A stretch of 64,000 nucleotides of DNA from Tistlia consotensis USBA 355 (GTDB lineage Bacteria > Pseudomonadota > Alphaproteobacteria > Kiloniellales > DSM-21159). Under the pieces are notes generated by a model. The model ran no database searches, had not been told where the DNA came from, and was given only the letters and a program-made list of their open reading frames with translations. Below are positions 9,307-18,241 of the stretch, in pieces. Location: contig NZ_FWZX01000007.1 of assembly GCF_900177295.1 (NCBI RefSeq), forward strand, positions 150,900 through 214,899, in the 5' to 3' direction. Each line of letters starts with the position of its first letter. Position 1 is the stretch's first letter. The translations under genes were made by a program, and so were the position numbers.

Positions 9307-10734
9307 ATGTACGAGAAAGCCAAGGACCTCGCCGAGGCCTACGTCGCCCGTCGCCTCAGCCGGCGCGCCTTCATCGACCGCATGGCCAAGCTCGGCATCG
9401 GCGCCGCGGCGGCCAGGTGGGCGCTGAGCGAGGCCACGACCCGCGCGCTCGCCGCCGACTACGACTGGCAGAAGCACAAGGGCAAGACCGTCACCCTGCT
9501 GCTCAACAAGCACCCCTACACCGACGCCATGATCGCCGACCTGGACAGCTTCAAGAAGCTGACCGGCATGGACGTGAAGTACGACGTGTTCCCGGAGGAC
9601 GTCTATTTCGACAAGGTCACGGCGGCGCTGTCGTCGCGCTCGACCCAGTACGACGCCTTCATGACCGGCGCCTATCAGACCTGGCAGTACGGCCCGGCCG
9701 GCTGGCTGGTCGACATGAACGAGTACATCGGCCAGGCGGCGCCGAACTACAACTGGAACGACGTGCTGCCGAACCTGCGCGCCTCGACCGCCTGGTCGGG
9801 CGTGCCGGGCGCGCCGCTCGGCGGCGCGGGCGCCAAGCAGTGGGCCCTGCCCTGGGGCTTCGAGCTGAACTCGGTCAGCTACAACAAGCGCGTGTTCGAC
9901 AAGCTCGGCATGACCCCGCCCGAGAACCTTCCCGACATGAAGGACAAGGCGGCGAAGATCACCAAGGACGTCGACGGCATGTACGGCATCGGCGTGCGCG
10001 GCTCGCGCAGCTGGGCGACGATCCACCCGGGCTATCTCTCGGGCTTCACCAACTACGGCGCCCACGACTTCGAGATGGTCGACGGCAAGCTGAAGGCCGC
10101 GATGAACTCGGCCGCCGGCAAGCAGTTCACCGAGCTCTGGGTCGCGATGATCAAGCAGTCCGGCCCGCGCAACTGGTCGACCTACACCTGGTACGAGGTC
10201 GGCAACGACCTGGGCGCCGGCGCCTCGGGCATGATCTTCGACGCCGACATCCTGGGCTACTTCATGAACGGCGGCACCAAGGAGGCCGGCAACATCGCCT
10301 ACTCGGCCTTCGCGGCCAAGCCGGGCGCCAAGCAGCCGACGCCCAACGTCTGGATCTGGTCGCTGGCGATGAACAACTTCTCCAAGCAGAAGGAGGCGGC
10401 CTGGTACTGGATGCAGTGGGCGACCAGCCAGGAGCACGACCTGTTCGGCGCGCGCAAGATGGACTTCGTCAATCCGGTCCGCCAGTCGGTCTGGGACGAC
10501 GAGACCTTCCGCGACCGCATCGCCAAGAGCTACCCCGGCTACCTTGAGCAGTACGAGGCCTCGGCGCCCGGCTCGAAGATCTACTTCACGCCGCAGCCGC
10601 TGTTCTTCAACCTGACCACCGAGTGGGCGGCCTCGCTGCAGAAGATGGTCGCCGACGAGGTGCCGGTCGACGAGGGCCTGGACCAGCTCGCCGAAAGCGT
10701 CAACCGCCAGCTCGCCAGCGCGGGCCTGCGCTGA
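9307..10734 (+). CDS. Extracellular solute-binding protein of the sugar/polyol ABC transporter
   Basis: Periplasmic binding protein of family 1, 475 residues. The N-terminus carries a twin-arginine motif, LSRRAFIDRMAKLG, followed by a moderately hydrophobic stretch and a likely cleavage near ALAADY. Export by the Tat system in folded form is therefore predicted. The ribosome site GGGAGGAG precedes the ATG at 9307. The mature part has the usual two-lobe layout with a KVTAALSSRSTQYDAFMTG region near residue 100 and many surface aromatics (WALPWGFELNSVSYNKRVF). It opens the transporter part of the operon, and a strong hairpin separates it from the permease genes. The ligand is unknown. Neighbours point to a sugar alcohol or related polyol. 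Confidence 0.88.
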   Translation: MYEKAKDLAEAYVARRLSRRAFIDRMAKLGIGAAAARWALSEATTRALAADYDWQKHKGKTVTLLLNKHPYTDAMIADLDSFKKLTGMDVKYDVFPEDVYFDKVTAALSSRSTQYDAFMTGAYQTWQYGPAGWLVDMNEYIGQAAPNYNWNDVLPNLRASTAWSGVPGAPLGGAGAKQWALPWGFELNSVSYNKRVFDKLGMTPPENLPDMKDKAAKITKDVDGMYGIGVRGSRSWATIHPGYLSGFTNYGAHDFEMVDGKLKAAMNSAAGKQFTELWVAMIKQSGPRNWSTYTWYEVGNDLGAGASGMIFDADILGYFMNGGTKEAGNIAYSAFAAKPGAKQPTPNVWIWSLAMNNFSKQKEAAWYWMQWATSQEHDLFGARKMDFVNPVRQSVWDDETFRDRIAKSYPGYLEQYEASAPGSKIYFTPQPLFFNLTTEWAASLQKMVADEVPVDEGLDQLAESVNRQLASAGLR

Positions 10735-10758
10735 GCTGCGGCCCGGCGGTCTAGCGGC

Positions 10759-10790
10759 CCGGCGGTCCCGCGGCGTCGCGGGGCCGCCGG
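10759..10790 (+). other. Intercistronic stem-loop between binding-protein and permease genes
   Basis: CCGGCGGTCCCGCG (10759-10772) pairs with CGCGGGGCCGCCGG (10777-10790) around a four-base loop: 14 pairs, one of them G-U in RNA. No T-run follows, so it is not a classical terminator. Such structures usually protect the upstream binding-protein mRNA and reduce permease expression. Confidence 0.65.
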
Positions 10791-10830
10791 CGGCGGCCGG
10801 GCGAAGCGCTTCCACCAGTCGGCAGGAACC

Positions 10831-11769
10831 ATGACGACCCAGGACATGACCCAGGCCAGCGTGCTTCCGGCGCGGCGCCGCGGCGGCCGGCTGCGCGCCG
10901 CCCTGCCCTACCTGCTGTCGCTGCCCTCGCTGCTGGTGACGATCGGCATCCTGATTCCCTTCGGCACCGCGGTCTACTACTCGCTGCAGCGCTACAACCT
11001 CGCCTTCCCCTTCACCCGCGGCTTCATCGGCCTCGACAACTACGCCCAGTTCCTGGCCGACCCGGCGTTCTGGAACACCGTCCGGGTCTCGCTGCTCTAC
11101 ACCCTGCTGACGGTCGGCGTGGAGCTGCTCCTGGGGCTCGCCATGGCGCTGCTGCTGCAGCGCCGTACGGCGGTCAACAACCTGCTCTCGGTGCTGCTGA
11201 TCCTGCCGCTGATGACGGCGCCGGCGATCGCCGCGCTGATGTGGAAGCTGATGACCAACCCCAACTTCGGGGTGCTCAGCTACCTGGTCGGCCTGGCCGG
11301 CTTCACCGACTTCCGCTGGGCCTCGGCGCCCTCGACGGCGCTGCTAACCGTGGTGCTGGTCGACGTCTGGGTCTACACGCCCTTCATGATGATCCTGCTG
11401 CTGGCCGGCCTGCGCTCGCTGCCGCGCCAGCCCTTCGAGGCGGCCGAGCTGGACGGCGTGCCGGCCAGCTTCGTGTTCTTCCGCATCACCCTGCCGATGC
11501 TGACGCCCTACATCATCACCGCCAGCCTGTTCCGCATGCTCGACGCGATCCAGCAGTTCGACATCATCTACGCGATGACCCAGGGCGGCCCGGGCGACCG
11601 CCTGATGGTGTTCCAGGTCCAGGCCTACCTGGAGGCCTTCACCTTCACCAACATCGGCCGCTCGGCCGCCTTCCTGATGGTGCTCTGGGCGATCACCTTC
11701 GCCCTGTCCAACCTGTTCATCAAGCAGTGGCTGAAGCTGCGCGAACGCACCCACCACGCGGCCGGCTGA
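10831..11769 (+). CDS. Sugar ABC transporter permease, MalF/UgpA type
   Basis: Inner-membrane subunit of 312 residues with about six membrane segments, starting after a cytoplasmic arginine-rich tail (LPARRRGGRLRAALPYLLS). The EAA loop, EAAELDGVPASFVFFRITLP near residue 205, contacts one of the two ATPases. It ends with the TQGGPGDRLMVFQVQAYLEA segment common to this family. It pairs with the next permease, whose start lies 14 bases after this stop. The start codon ATG at 10831 follows GGCAGGAACC. Confidence 0.9.
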   Translation: MTTQDMTQASVLPARRRGGRLRAALPYLLSLPSLLVTIGILIPFGTAVYYSLQRYNLAFPFTRGFIGLDNYAQFLADPAFWNTVRVSLLYTLLTVGVELLLGLAMALLLQRRTAVNNLLSVLLILPLMTAPAIAALMWKLMTNPNFGVLSYLVGLAGFTDFRWASAPSTALLTVVLVDVWVYTPFMMILLLAGLRSLPRQPFEAAELDGVPASFVFFRITLPMLTPYIITASLFRMLDAIQQFDIIYAMTQGGPGDRLMVFQVQAYLEAFTFTNIGRSAAFLMVLWAITFALSNLFIKQWLKLRERTHHAAG

Positions 11770-11783
11770 GGGAGGGACGGAGA

Positions 11784-12641
11784 ATGCAGCGCAGCTCCTG
11801 GCCCTGGCGGATCTTCAAGGCGCTCTGCCTGACCGCGATCAGCCTGTTCTTCCTGTTCCCGATCCTCTGGGTGCTGCTGATGTCGTTCCAGACCAACGCC
11901 GACATCCTCCGCGTGCCGCCCAGCCCCTTCTTCACGCCGACGCTCGCCAACTACAAGGCGCTGATCGCCGGCGAGCTGACCGGCGCCGGCTCGACCCTGC
12001 AGATCGCCTACATGAAGAACATCCTGAACAGCTTCGTGCTGTCGGCCTGCTCGGTGCTGCTGTCGCTGCTGCTCGGCGTGCCGGCGGCCTACGCCTTCGC
12101 CCGCTACCGCTTCCGGCTCGGCGAGAACATCGCCTTCACCCTGCTGTCGTTCCGCTTCGCGCCGCCGCTGCTGGTGCTGCTGCCGCTGCTGCTCTACTTC
12201 CAGGAGCTCGGGCTCTACGACACCTACATCGGCCTGATCTGGGTCTACCAGCTGATCACCCTGCCGCTGATCCTCTGGATCGTGCGCGGCTACTTCGAGG
12301 ACGTCAGCCCGGACATCGAGCACGCCTACCGCATCGACGGCCACTCCTGGCTGCGCTCCTTCCTCAAGATCGCCGTGCCGCTGGCCCGGCCGGGCATCGC
12401 CGCGGCCGCGCTGCTGGCCTTCATCTTCGCCTGGAACAACTTCGTCTTCGCGCTGATCCTCGGCTCCTCCGACGTGCAGCCGGTGACCGTCGGCGCGCTC
12501 GCCTTCATCACCGCCTCGGGCATCCAGTACGGCCAGATCGCCGCCGGCCTGGTGCTCTCGGTGATCCCGACCTTCGTGCTGGCGCTGGTCATGCAGCGCT
12601 ACCTGGTCGAGGGCCTGTCGCTGGGCGCGGTCAAGGGGTGA
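11784..12641 (+). CDS. Sugar ABC transporter permease, MalG/UgpE type
   Basis: Inner-membrane subunit of 285 residues from the ATG at 11784 (ribosome site GGGAGGGACGGAGA). About six membrane segments are visible. The first is ALCLTAISLFFLFPILWVLL, followed by the family's periplasmic loop SFQTNADILRVPPSPFFTPT. The EAA loop reads EHAYRIDGHSWLRSFLKIAV. It forms the heterodimeric pore with the preceding gene product. The downstream ATPase gene starts within or just after its last codons, so translation is probably coupled. Confidence 0.9.
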   Translation: MQRSSWPWRIFKALCLTAISLFFLFPILWVLLMSFQTNADILRVPPSPFFTPTLANYKALIAGELTGAGSTLQIAYMKNILNSFVLSACSVLLSLLLGVPAAYAFARYRFRLGENIAFTLLSFRFAPPLLVLLPLLLYFQELGLYDTYIGLIWVYQLITLPLILWIVRGYFEDVSPDIEHAYRIDGHSWLRSFLKIAVPLARPGIAAAALLAFIFAWNNFVFALILGSSDVQPVTVGALAFITASGIQYGQIAAGLVLSVIPTFVLALVMQRYLVEGLSLGAVKG

Positions 12642-12646
12642 CGGCC

Positions 12647-13744
12647 ATGAGCTTCCTGATCCTCGACCGCCTCTCCAAGTCCTTCGGCGCCGTCAAGGTC
12701 TTCGACGGCCTGTCGCTCGCCGTCGCCAAGGGCGAGACCGTCGCGATCTGCAGCCCCTCGGGCTCCGGCAAGACGCTGCTGCTGCGCCTGATCGCCGGCA
12801 TCTACGAGCCCGACGCCGGCGAGATCCTGATCGACGGCAAGGCGGTCACCGGCCTCGCGCCCGACGCCCGCGGCATCGGCATGGCCTTCCAGAACTTCGC
12901 GCTCTACCCGCACCTGACCGCCTTCGAGAACATCGCCAGCCCGCTGCGCGCCCGCGGCGTCGCTGAGGCCGAGCTGACCCGCCGGGTCGGCCGGGTCGCC
13001 GAGATCCTCAAGATCGGTCACGTGCTCAGGCACCTGCCGCGCGAGCTGTCGAACGGCCAGAAGCAGCGCACGGCGCTGGCCCGCGCGATCGTCGCCGACG
13101 CCCGCCTGCTGCTGCTCGACGACCCCCTGCGCAACGTCGACGCCAAGCTGCGCTACGAGATGCGCCACGAGCTGCCGCGGGTGCTGCGCGAGTTCGAGGC
13201 GACGGTGCTCTACGTCACCCAGGACTTCCGCGAGGCGATGGCGCTGGGCCGGCGCATCGGCGTGCTGCACGGCGGCGGCTTCGTCCAGGTCGACCGGCCG
13301 CAGCGCATCTACGCCGACCCCGAGACGGTCGAGGTCGCGCGCCTGTTCGGCGACCCGACGATCAACCTCTACGACTCGGAGCTGGCCGGCGGCGCGGTCT
13401 CGCTGCTCGGCCTGACGCTCGGCCTGCCCGGTGCGGCCGACGGCGGCCGGCGGCCCTGCCGGGTCGGCGTCCGGCCGGAGCACGTCGAGCTCGATGCCGG
13501 GGGCGAGGCCGCGCCGGACGGCGGCGCCGGGGGCCTGCCGGTGACCATCGAGGCGGTGACGCCGCTCAACCAGAACGCCGTGCTGCTGCTGCAGGCCGCC
13601 GGGGGCGGCGAGATCCTGGCCAGCACCACGCTGCAGCGCGCCGAGGCCCTCGCCCGCGGCCCGCGCCGGGCGATCGCCCGGGTGCGGCCCGAGCACCTGC
13701 TGCTGTTCGACCGCGACAGCGGCGCGCGCATCCGGACGGGATGA
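12647..13744 (+). CDS. ABC transporter ATPase with altered catalytic motifs (first of a pair)
   Basis: Cytosolic ATPase subunit, 365 residues from the ATG at 12647 (AAGGGG eight bases before it). A GTG at 12638 overlapping the permease stop is an alternative. The architecture is MalK/UgpC-like: an NBD of about 240 residues plus a C-terminal OB-type domain. Walker A is intact (SPSGSGKT, about residues 36-43) and so is the Q-loop (FQNFALYPHLT). Three core motifs deviate. The signature is LSNGQ instead of LSGGQ. Walker B is LLLLDDPL, with Asp in place of the catalytic Glu. The switch region is VTQD, with Gln where the H-loop His belongs. It probably binds ATP but hydrolyses it poorly, working in a heterodimer with the next gene product. 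Confidence 0.88.
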   Translation: MSFLILDRLSKSFGAVKVFDGLSLAVAKGETVAICSPSGSGKTLLLRLIAGIYEPDAGEILIDGKAVTGLAPDARGIGMAFQNFALYPHLTAFENIASPLRARGVAEAELTRRVGRVAEILKIGHVLRHLPRELSNGQKQRTALARAIVADARLLLLDDPLRNVDAKLRYEMRHELPRVLREFEATVLYVTQDFREAMALGRRIGVLHGGGFVQVDRPQRIYADPETVEVARLFGDPTINLYDSELAGGAVSLLGLTLGLPGAADGGRRPCRVGVRPEHVELDAGGEAAPDGGAGGLPVTIEAVTPLNQNAVLLLQAAGGGEILASTTLQRAEALARGPRRAIARVRPEHLLLFDRDSGARIRTG

Positions 13745-13748
13745 GACC

Positions 13749-14891
13749 ATGGCCGACCTGACGCTCGACTCGGTGACCAAGATCTACCGCCCGCGCGGCC
13801 GCGAGCCGGTGCGCGCGGTCAGCGGCCTCGACATGGCCATCGCCGACGGCGAGATCGTCGCGCTGCTCGGCTCCTCGGGCTGCGGCAAGACCTCGACCCT
13901 GCGCATGGTCGCCGGCTTCGAGACCGTCAGCGAGGGCAGCATCAGCCTCGGCGGGCGCCGTCTCAACGCGCTGCGGCCGGCCCAGCGCAACGTCGCCATG
14001 GCCTTCGAGGGCTACTCGCTCTATCCGCCGCTGACCGTGCGCGACAACGTCGCCTTCGCCCTGCTGCGCGAGCGGGCGCCGCGCGCCGAGGTCGCCAGCA
14101 AGGTCGCCGAGGTCGCCGAGCTGCTGGAGATCGAGGGCTCCCTCGACCGCTACCCGGCGACCATTTCCTCGGGCCACCAGCAGCGCGCCTCGCTGGCCCG
14201 CGCGCTGATCCGCCCGGCGGCACTGCACCTGCTCGACGAGCCGATGTCGCAGCTCGAGCCGCAGGTCCGCGCCGTGCTGCGGGCGCGCATCAAGGAATGG
14301 CTGAAGGACCGCGGCATGACCGCCGTCCTGGTCACCCACGACCAGACCGACGCGATCGCGCTGGCCGACCGCATCGCGGTCATGGAGGCGAGCCGGCTGA
14401 TGCAGTTCGGCACGCCCGCCGAGCTGCGCGAGCGGCCGGCCAACCTCTTCGTCGCCGGCTTCGTCGGCGAGCCGCCGATGAACCTGGTCGAGGCCGAGGT
14501 CGTGGCCGGCGACGGCCGGCCGCGCGTGGTCGCGGCGGACGGCCTGCTGACGCTGGAGCTGCCGGCCCTGAACGGCCCGCTCGCGCCGCGGCCCGGCCAG
14601 CGGGTCTGGCTCGGCCTCAGCCCGCGCCATCTCGCCGTCGGCCGGGGCCCGCAGCGCGCCCGGGTCGTCGCCAACCAGTGGCTCGGCGACCAGACCCACC
14701 TGGCGCTGGAGCTCGGCGACGGCGCCGCCGCCCTGCCGCTGATCGCGGTCGCCGCCGGCATGCTGGAGGCCGAGCCCGGCGAGAGCGTCGCCTTCGAGGT
14801 CGAGCCGCGCGGCCTCCACCTCTTCGACCACGAGGACGACACCGCGCTCTACCACGGCAGCCCGGACGGCACGACGGGGGAGCCGGCGTGA
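13749..14891 (+). CDS. ABC transporter ATPase (second of a pair, catalytic Glu and His present)
   Basis: ATPase subunit of 380 residues. Walker A is GSSGCGKT (near residue 40), Walker B LHLLDEPM has the catalytic Glu, and the H-loop VTHDQ has its His. The other motifs deviate: the Q-loop Gln is replaced by Glu (FEGYSLYPPLT), the signature is ISSGHQ, and the D-loop is SQLE instead of SNLD. Combined with the preceding subunit, one composite site would use this Walker A/B with the partner's LSNGQ, and the other would use the partner's degenerate Walker B with this ISSGHQ. Paired unlike ATPases are also known for the glycerol transporter GlpSTPQV of Rhizobium leguminosarum. The next gene's ATG overlaps this stop (TGATG). 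Confidence 0.9.
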   Translation: MADLTLDSVTKIYRPRGREPVRAVSGLDMAIADGEIVALLGSSGCGKTSTLRMVAGFETVSEGSISLGGRRLNALRPAQRNVAMAFEGYSLYPPLTVRDNVAFALLRERAPRAEVASKVAEVAELLEIEGSLDRYPATISSGHQQRASLARALIRPAALHLLDEPMSQLEPQVRAVLRARIKEWLKDRGMTAVLVTHDQTDAIALADRIAVMEASRLMQFGTPAELRERPANLFVAGFVGEPPMNLVEAEVVAGDGRPRVVAADGLLTLELPALNGPLAPRPGQRVWLGLSPRHLAVGRGPQRARVVANQWLGDQTHLALELGDGAAALPLIAVAAGMLEAEPGESVAFEVEPRGLHLFDHEDDTALYHGSPDGTTGEPA

Positions 14892-16498
14892 TGGCCCGCG
14901 ACCTGCTGATCGGCCTCGACGCCGGCACCTCGATGATCAAGGCCGTCGCCTTCGACCTGGCGGGCCGCCAGCTCGCCGCCGCCGCCACGCCCAACGCCTA
15001 CCGCCGCGACCCCGGCGGCCGGATCGTCGAGCAGGACCTGGAGGAGACCTGGGAGCGCACGGCGCGGACCCTGGGCCAGCTCGCCGAGGCCCTGCCCGAC
15101 CTCGCCGGCCGGACCGCCGCGCTCGGCGTCACCGGCCAGGGCGACGGCACCTGGCTGATCGACGCCGCCGGCCGCCCGGTGGCCCCCGCCTGGCTGTGGC
15201 TCGACACGCGCGCCGCGCCGGTCGTCGAGGAGCTGGCGGCGAGCGGCGCGCGCGCGGCCCTCGGCCGCCTCACCGGCTGCGGCCTCAACGCCTCGAACCA
15301 GAGCGGCCAGCTGGTCTGGCTGAAGCGCCATCGGCCGGAGCTGCTCGAGCGCGCGGCGACCGCCTTCCACTGCAAGGACTGGCTCTACTTCCGCATGACC
15401 GGCCGCCGCGCCACCGACCCGACCGAGGGCGTCTTCACCTTCGGCGACTGGCGGCGCCGCGGCTACGCCGCCGAGGCCCTGGCCCTGCTCGGCCTGGAGG
15501 CGGAGCGCCGCCTGTTGCCGGAGATCCTCGACGGCACCCGCGCCCACGACCCGCTGGCCGCCGAGGCCGCGGCCGCCCTCGGCCTGCCCGCCGGCACGCC
15601 GGTCGTGCTCGGCTACGTCGACGTCATCTGCTCGGCCCTGGGCGGCGGCCTGCATGCGCCGGAGGGCCGCGCGGCCGTCTCGCTGCTCGGCTCGACCGGC
15701 ATGCACATGACCCTGGGGCCGAGCGAGGCGATCCGGCCGGCCGAGCCGGCGAACGGCTACCTGATGGCCTTCCCGGTGCCCGGCCGCACGGCGCAGATGC
15801 AGTCGAACATGGCCGGCACGCTCAACATCGACTGGCTGGTCGGCCTGGTCGGCGAGGCCGCGGCCCTGGCCGGCGGCGCCGAGCCGGCGACGCCGGAGCT
15901 GCTGGCCGCGCTCGACGGCAGGGTGCTCGCGGCCCGGCCCGGCGCCGCGCTCTACCACCCCTACATCGACCGCGCCGGCGAGCGCGGGCCCTTCTTCGAC
16001 GCCCGCGCCCGCGCCCAGTTCTTCGGCCTGTCGAACGCGGTCGGGCTCGGCGAGCTGGCGCGCACGGTCTACGAGGGCCTCTGCTTCGCCGCGCGCGACT
16101 GCTACGACGCCATGTCCTGCCGGCCCGACGAGGTCCGGGTCGCCGGCGGCGGCGCGCGCAGCCGCGCCCTGCGCGGCCTGCTGGCCAGCGTGCTCGGCCT
16201 GCCGGTGCGCGAATCCCTGCGCGAGGAGCAAGGGGCGGCCGGGGTCGCGATGATCGCCGGGGTCGCGGTCGGCGCCCTGGCCGACATGGACGAGGCCTGC
16301 CGCCGCTGGGTCGAGCCGGCGCTCGGCGAGCGCCTGCTGCCCGACCCGGCGCTCGCCGCCCGCTACGACGGCCTCTACGCGCTCTACCGCGAGCTCAGGG
16401 CCGCGGCGCCGCCGCACTGGGCCGCGCTGGCCGCGCTCGACGCGGCTCCCGAAAACCGGCAGGAAGCCCGCTCCGCAGCCAAGGAGGCAGCCTCGTGA
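14891..16498 (+). CDS. FGGY-family carbohydrate kinase
   Basis: Cytosolic sugar or polyol kinase of 535 residues, two ribonuclease-H-like domains. The N-terminal phosphate loop LLIGLDAGTSMIKAVAFD (residues 4-21) and C-terminal ADENOSINE-type AGGGARSRALRGLL (near 420) are intact. The region GQGDGTWLIDAAGRPVAPAW corresponds to the substrate-contact loop of the family. FGGY members phosphorylate glycerol, xylulose, ribulose, fuculose, erythritol and others, and the sequence alone does not say which. Downstream aldolase and GlpD-like genes suggest that the product is a polyol phosphate to be oxidised to a ketose phosphate and cleaved. Start ATG overlaps the preceding stop, and the next gene's GTG overlaps this stop. 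Confidence 0.9.
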   Translation: MARDLLIGLDAGTSMIKAVAFDLAGRQLAAAATPNAYRRDPGGRIVEQDLEETWERTARTLGQLAEALPDLAGRTAALGVTGQGDGTWLIDAAGRPVAPAWLWLDTRAAPVVEELAASGARAALGRLTGCGLNASNQSGQLVWLKRHRPELLERAATAFHCKDWLYFRMTGRRATDPTEGVFTFGDWRRRGYAAEALALLGLEAERRLLPEILDGTRAHDPLAAEAAAALGLPAGTPVVLGYVDVICSALGGGLHAPEGRAAVSLLGSTGMHMTLGPSEAIRPAEPANGYLMAFPVPGRTAQMQSNMAGTLNIDWLVGLVGEAAALAGGAEPATPELLAALDGRVLAARPGAALYHPYIDRAGERGPFFDARARAQFFGLSNAVGLGELARTVYEGLCFAARDCYDAMSCRPDEVRVAGGGARSRALRGLLASVLGLPVRESLREEQGAAGVAMIAGVAVGALADMDEACRRWVEPALGERLLPDPALAARYDGLYALYRELRAAAPPHWAALAALDAAPENRQEARSAAKEAAS

Positions 16499-17538
16499 GC
16501 AGGATCGGCACGGCGATCATCGGCGACCGCTTCATGAAGCCCGAGGCCTTCGCGAAGGCCCTGGAGGCGGTCGAGGGCCTCAGCTTCGACCTGCGCCTCC
16601 TGGAGCAGCCCTGGCCCGACGAGCCGATGCACCACGGCTACGCCGATCCCGCGCTCGACGGCCTGAAGGAGTTCATGGGCGCGCCGGACGAGGTCGCGGC
16701 GTTCATCGGCGACGCCAAGGTCTTCGTCACGCACCTGGCGCCGGTCACCGAGACGATGCTGGCGCGCTGCCCCAACCTGGAGCTGATCGCGGTGTCGCGC
16801 GGCGGGCCGGTCAACGTCGACCGCGCGGCCGTGAAGCGCCGCGGCATCCGCCTGGTCTCGACGCCCGGGCGCAACGCCGACGCGGTGGCGGAGTTCGCGA
16901 TCGGCGCGATCCTGGCCGAGACCCGGCTGATCCGCGCCGGCCACGAGGCGCTGCGCGGCGGCACCTGGCGCGGCGACCTCTACCGCGCTGACCGGACCGG
17001 CCGCGAGCTGCGCGAGATGACCGTCGGGGTGATCGGCTACGGCCACATCGGCAGCCGGCTGGTCCGCCTGCTGCGCGTCTTCGGGCCGCGCATCCTGGTC
17101 GCCGACCCCTACGTCCAGCTCAGCCGCGAGGACCAGGAGGCCGGCGTCGAGCAGGTCGGCCTGGAGCGCCTGCTGGAGGAGAGCGACGTGGTCACGCTGC
17201 ACGCCCGCGTGACGCCGGAGACGACCGGCTTCCTGGGCGCCGAGCAGTTCGCCCGCATGAAGCCCGGCGCGCTCTTCGTCAACACGGCGCGCGGGCCGAT
17301 GGTCGACTACGACGCGCTCTACCGGGCGCTCGCCTCGCGCCACCTGGGCGGCGCGATGCTGGAGACCTTCGCCGTCGAGCCGGTGCCGCCGGACTGGCCG
17401 CTGCTGCAGCTCGACAACGTCACCCTGACGCCGCACATCGCCGGCGCCTCGGTGCGCACCATCACCCTGGCCGCCGAGATGATCGCCGAGGACATCCGGC
17501 GCCACTTCGCCGGCGAGCCGCCGGTTCACCAGATCTGA
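16495..17538 (+). CDS. D-isomer-specific 2-hydroxyacid dehydrogenase
   Basis: NAD(P)-dependent oxidoreductase, 347 residues. Start is a GTG at 16495, overlapping the kinase stop (GTGA) and preceded by AAGGAGG, a full ribosome site. The Rossmann motif is GVIGYGHIGSRLVRLL (near residue 180). Catalytic residues fit the family: Arg in NTARGPMVDYD, an acidic residue in ETFAVEP and His in LTPHIAGAS. The N-terminal substrate lobe is longer than average, with EQPWPDEPMHHGYADP. It could oxidise or reduce a 2-hydroxy acid arising from the sugar's cleavage product. Its exact role is unknown. Confidence 0.88.
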   Translation: MSRIGTAIIGDRFMKPEAFAKALEAVEGLSFDLRLLEQPWPDEPMHHGYADPALDGLKEFMGAPDEVAAFIGDAKVFVTHLAPVTETMLARCPNLELIAVSRGGPVNVDRAAVKRRGIRLVSTPGRNADAVAEFAIGAILAETRLIRAGHEALRGGTWRGDLYRADRTGRELREMTVGVIGYGHIGSRLVRLLRVFGPRILVADPYVQLSREDQEAGVEQVGLERLLEESDVVTLHARVTPETTGFLGAEQFARMKPGALFVNTARGPMVDYDALYRALASRHLGGAMLETFAVEPVPPDWPLLQLDNVTLTPHIAGASVRTITLAAEMIAEDIRRHFAGEPPVHQI

Positions 17539-17555
17539 GACGGGAGAGGAAGAGC

Positions 17556-18218
17556 ATGCAGGACGCCGAATACGCGCTGCGCAAGGAGATCATCGAGACC
17601 TGCAGGAAGATGAACGCCCTGGGCATCAACCAGGGCACCTCGGGCAACGTCAGCGCACGCTGGGACAAGGGCCTGCTGGTGACGCCCAGCGGCATCGACT
17701 ACGACGCCATCGCGCCCGAGGACATCGTCTACATGAGGATGGACGGCAGCTACGACCATCACCTCGTGCCCTCGACGGAGTGGCGCTTCCACCGCGACAT
17801 CCTGAAGAGCCGCAAGGATGTCAACGCGGTCGTCCACGCCCACCCGACCTACTGCACGGCGATCTCGATGACCGGCCGCGACATCCCGGCCGTGCACTAC
17901 ATGATCGCCGCCGCCGGCGGGCCCAGCGTGCGCTGCGCGCCCTACCAGACCTTCGGCACCGACGGGCTGTCGCGCAACGCCGTCAAGGCGCTGAAGGACC
18001 GCATGTGCTGCCTGCTGTCCAACCACGGCATGATTGCCTGCGGCGTCAGCCTGAAGAAGGCGCTGTGGCTGGCCAACGAGCTGGAGACCCTGGCCCGGCA
18101 GTACACCGTGGCGCTGCAGCTCGGCGAGCCGCTCAACGTGCTGTCGGACGGCGAGATCGCCACGGTCGTCGAGAAGTTCAAGGGCTACGGCCTGCGCCCG
18201 AAGAGCAGCGCGGCCTGA
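17556..18218 (+). CDS. Class II aldolase/adducin-family, L-fuculose-phosphate aldolase-like
   Basis: A 220-residue zinc enzyme that cleaves a ketose phosphate into DHAP and an aldehyde. The zinc ligands are visible: HAHPTYC (two His, about residues 92-94) and NHGM (third His, near 155). The catalytic Glu lies in STEWRFH near residue 73, matching the E. coli FucA layout. The phosphate-binding segments GNVSARW and TPSGIDYD are present. The start ATG at 17556 follows GGGAGAGGAAGAG. With the kinase and GlpD-like dehydrogenase it completes a plausible polyol to DHAP route. Confidence 0.9.
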   Translation: MQDAEYALRKEIIETCRKMNALGINQGTSGNVSARWDKGLLVTPSGIDYDAIAPEDIVYMRMDGSYDHHLVPSTEWRFHRDILKSRKDVNAVVHAHPTYCTAISMTGRDIPAVHYMIAAAGGPSVRCAPYQTFGTDGLSRNAVKALKDRMCCLLSNHGMIACGVSLKKALWLANELETLARQYTVALQLGEPLNVLSDGEIATVVEKFKGYGLRPKSSAA

Positions 18219-18241
18219 GCCGCGGCGGCGGCTTCCCGGTC

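Noticed and set aside
12647..14891. Sequencing errors or pseudogenes as the cause of the odd ATPase motifs
   Set aside because: Both frames are intact over full length, each change is a clean codon difference, and the two subunits differ in complementary ways.
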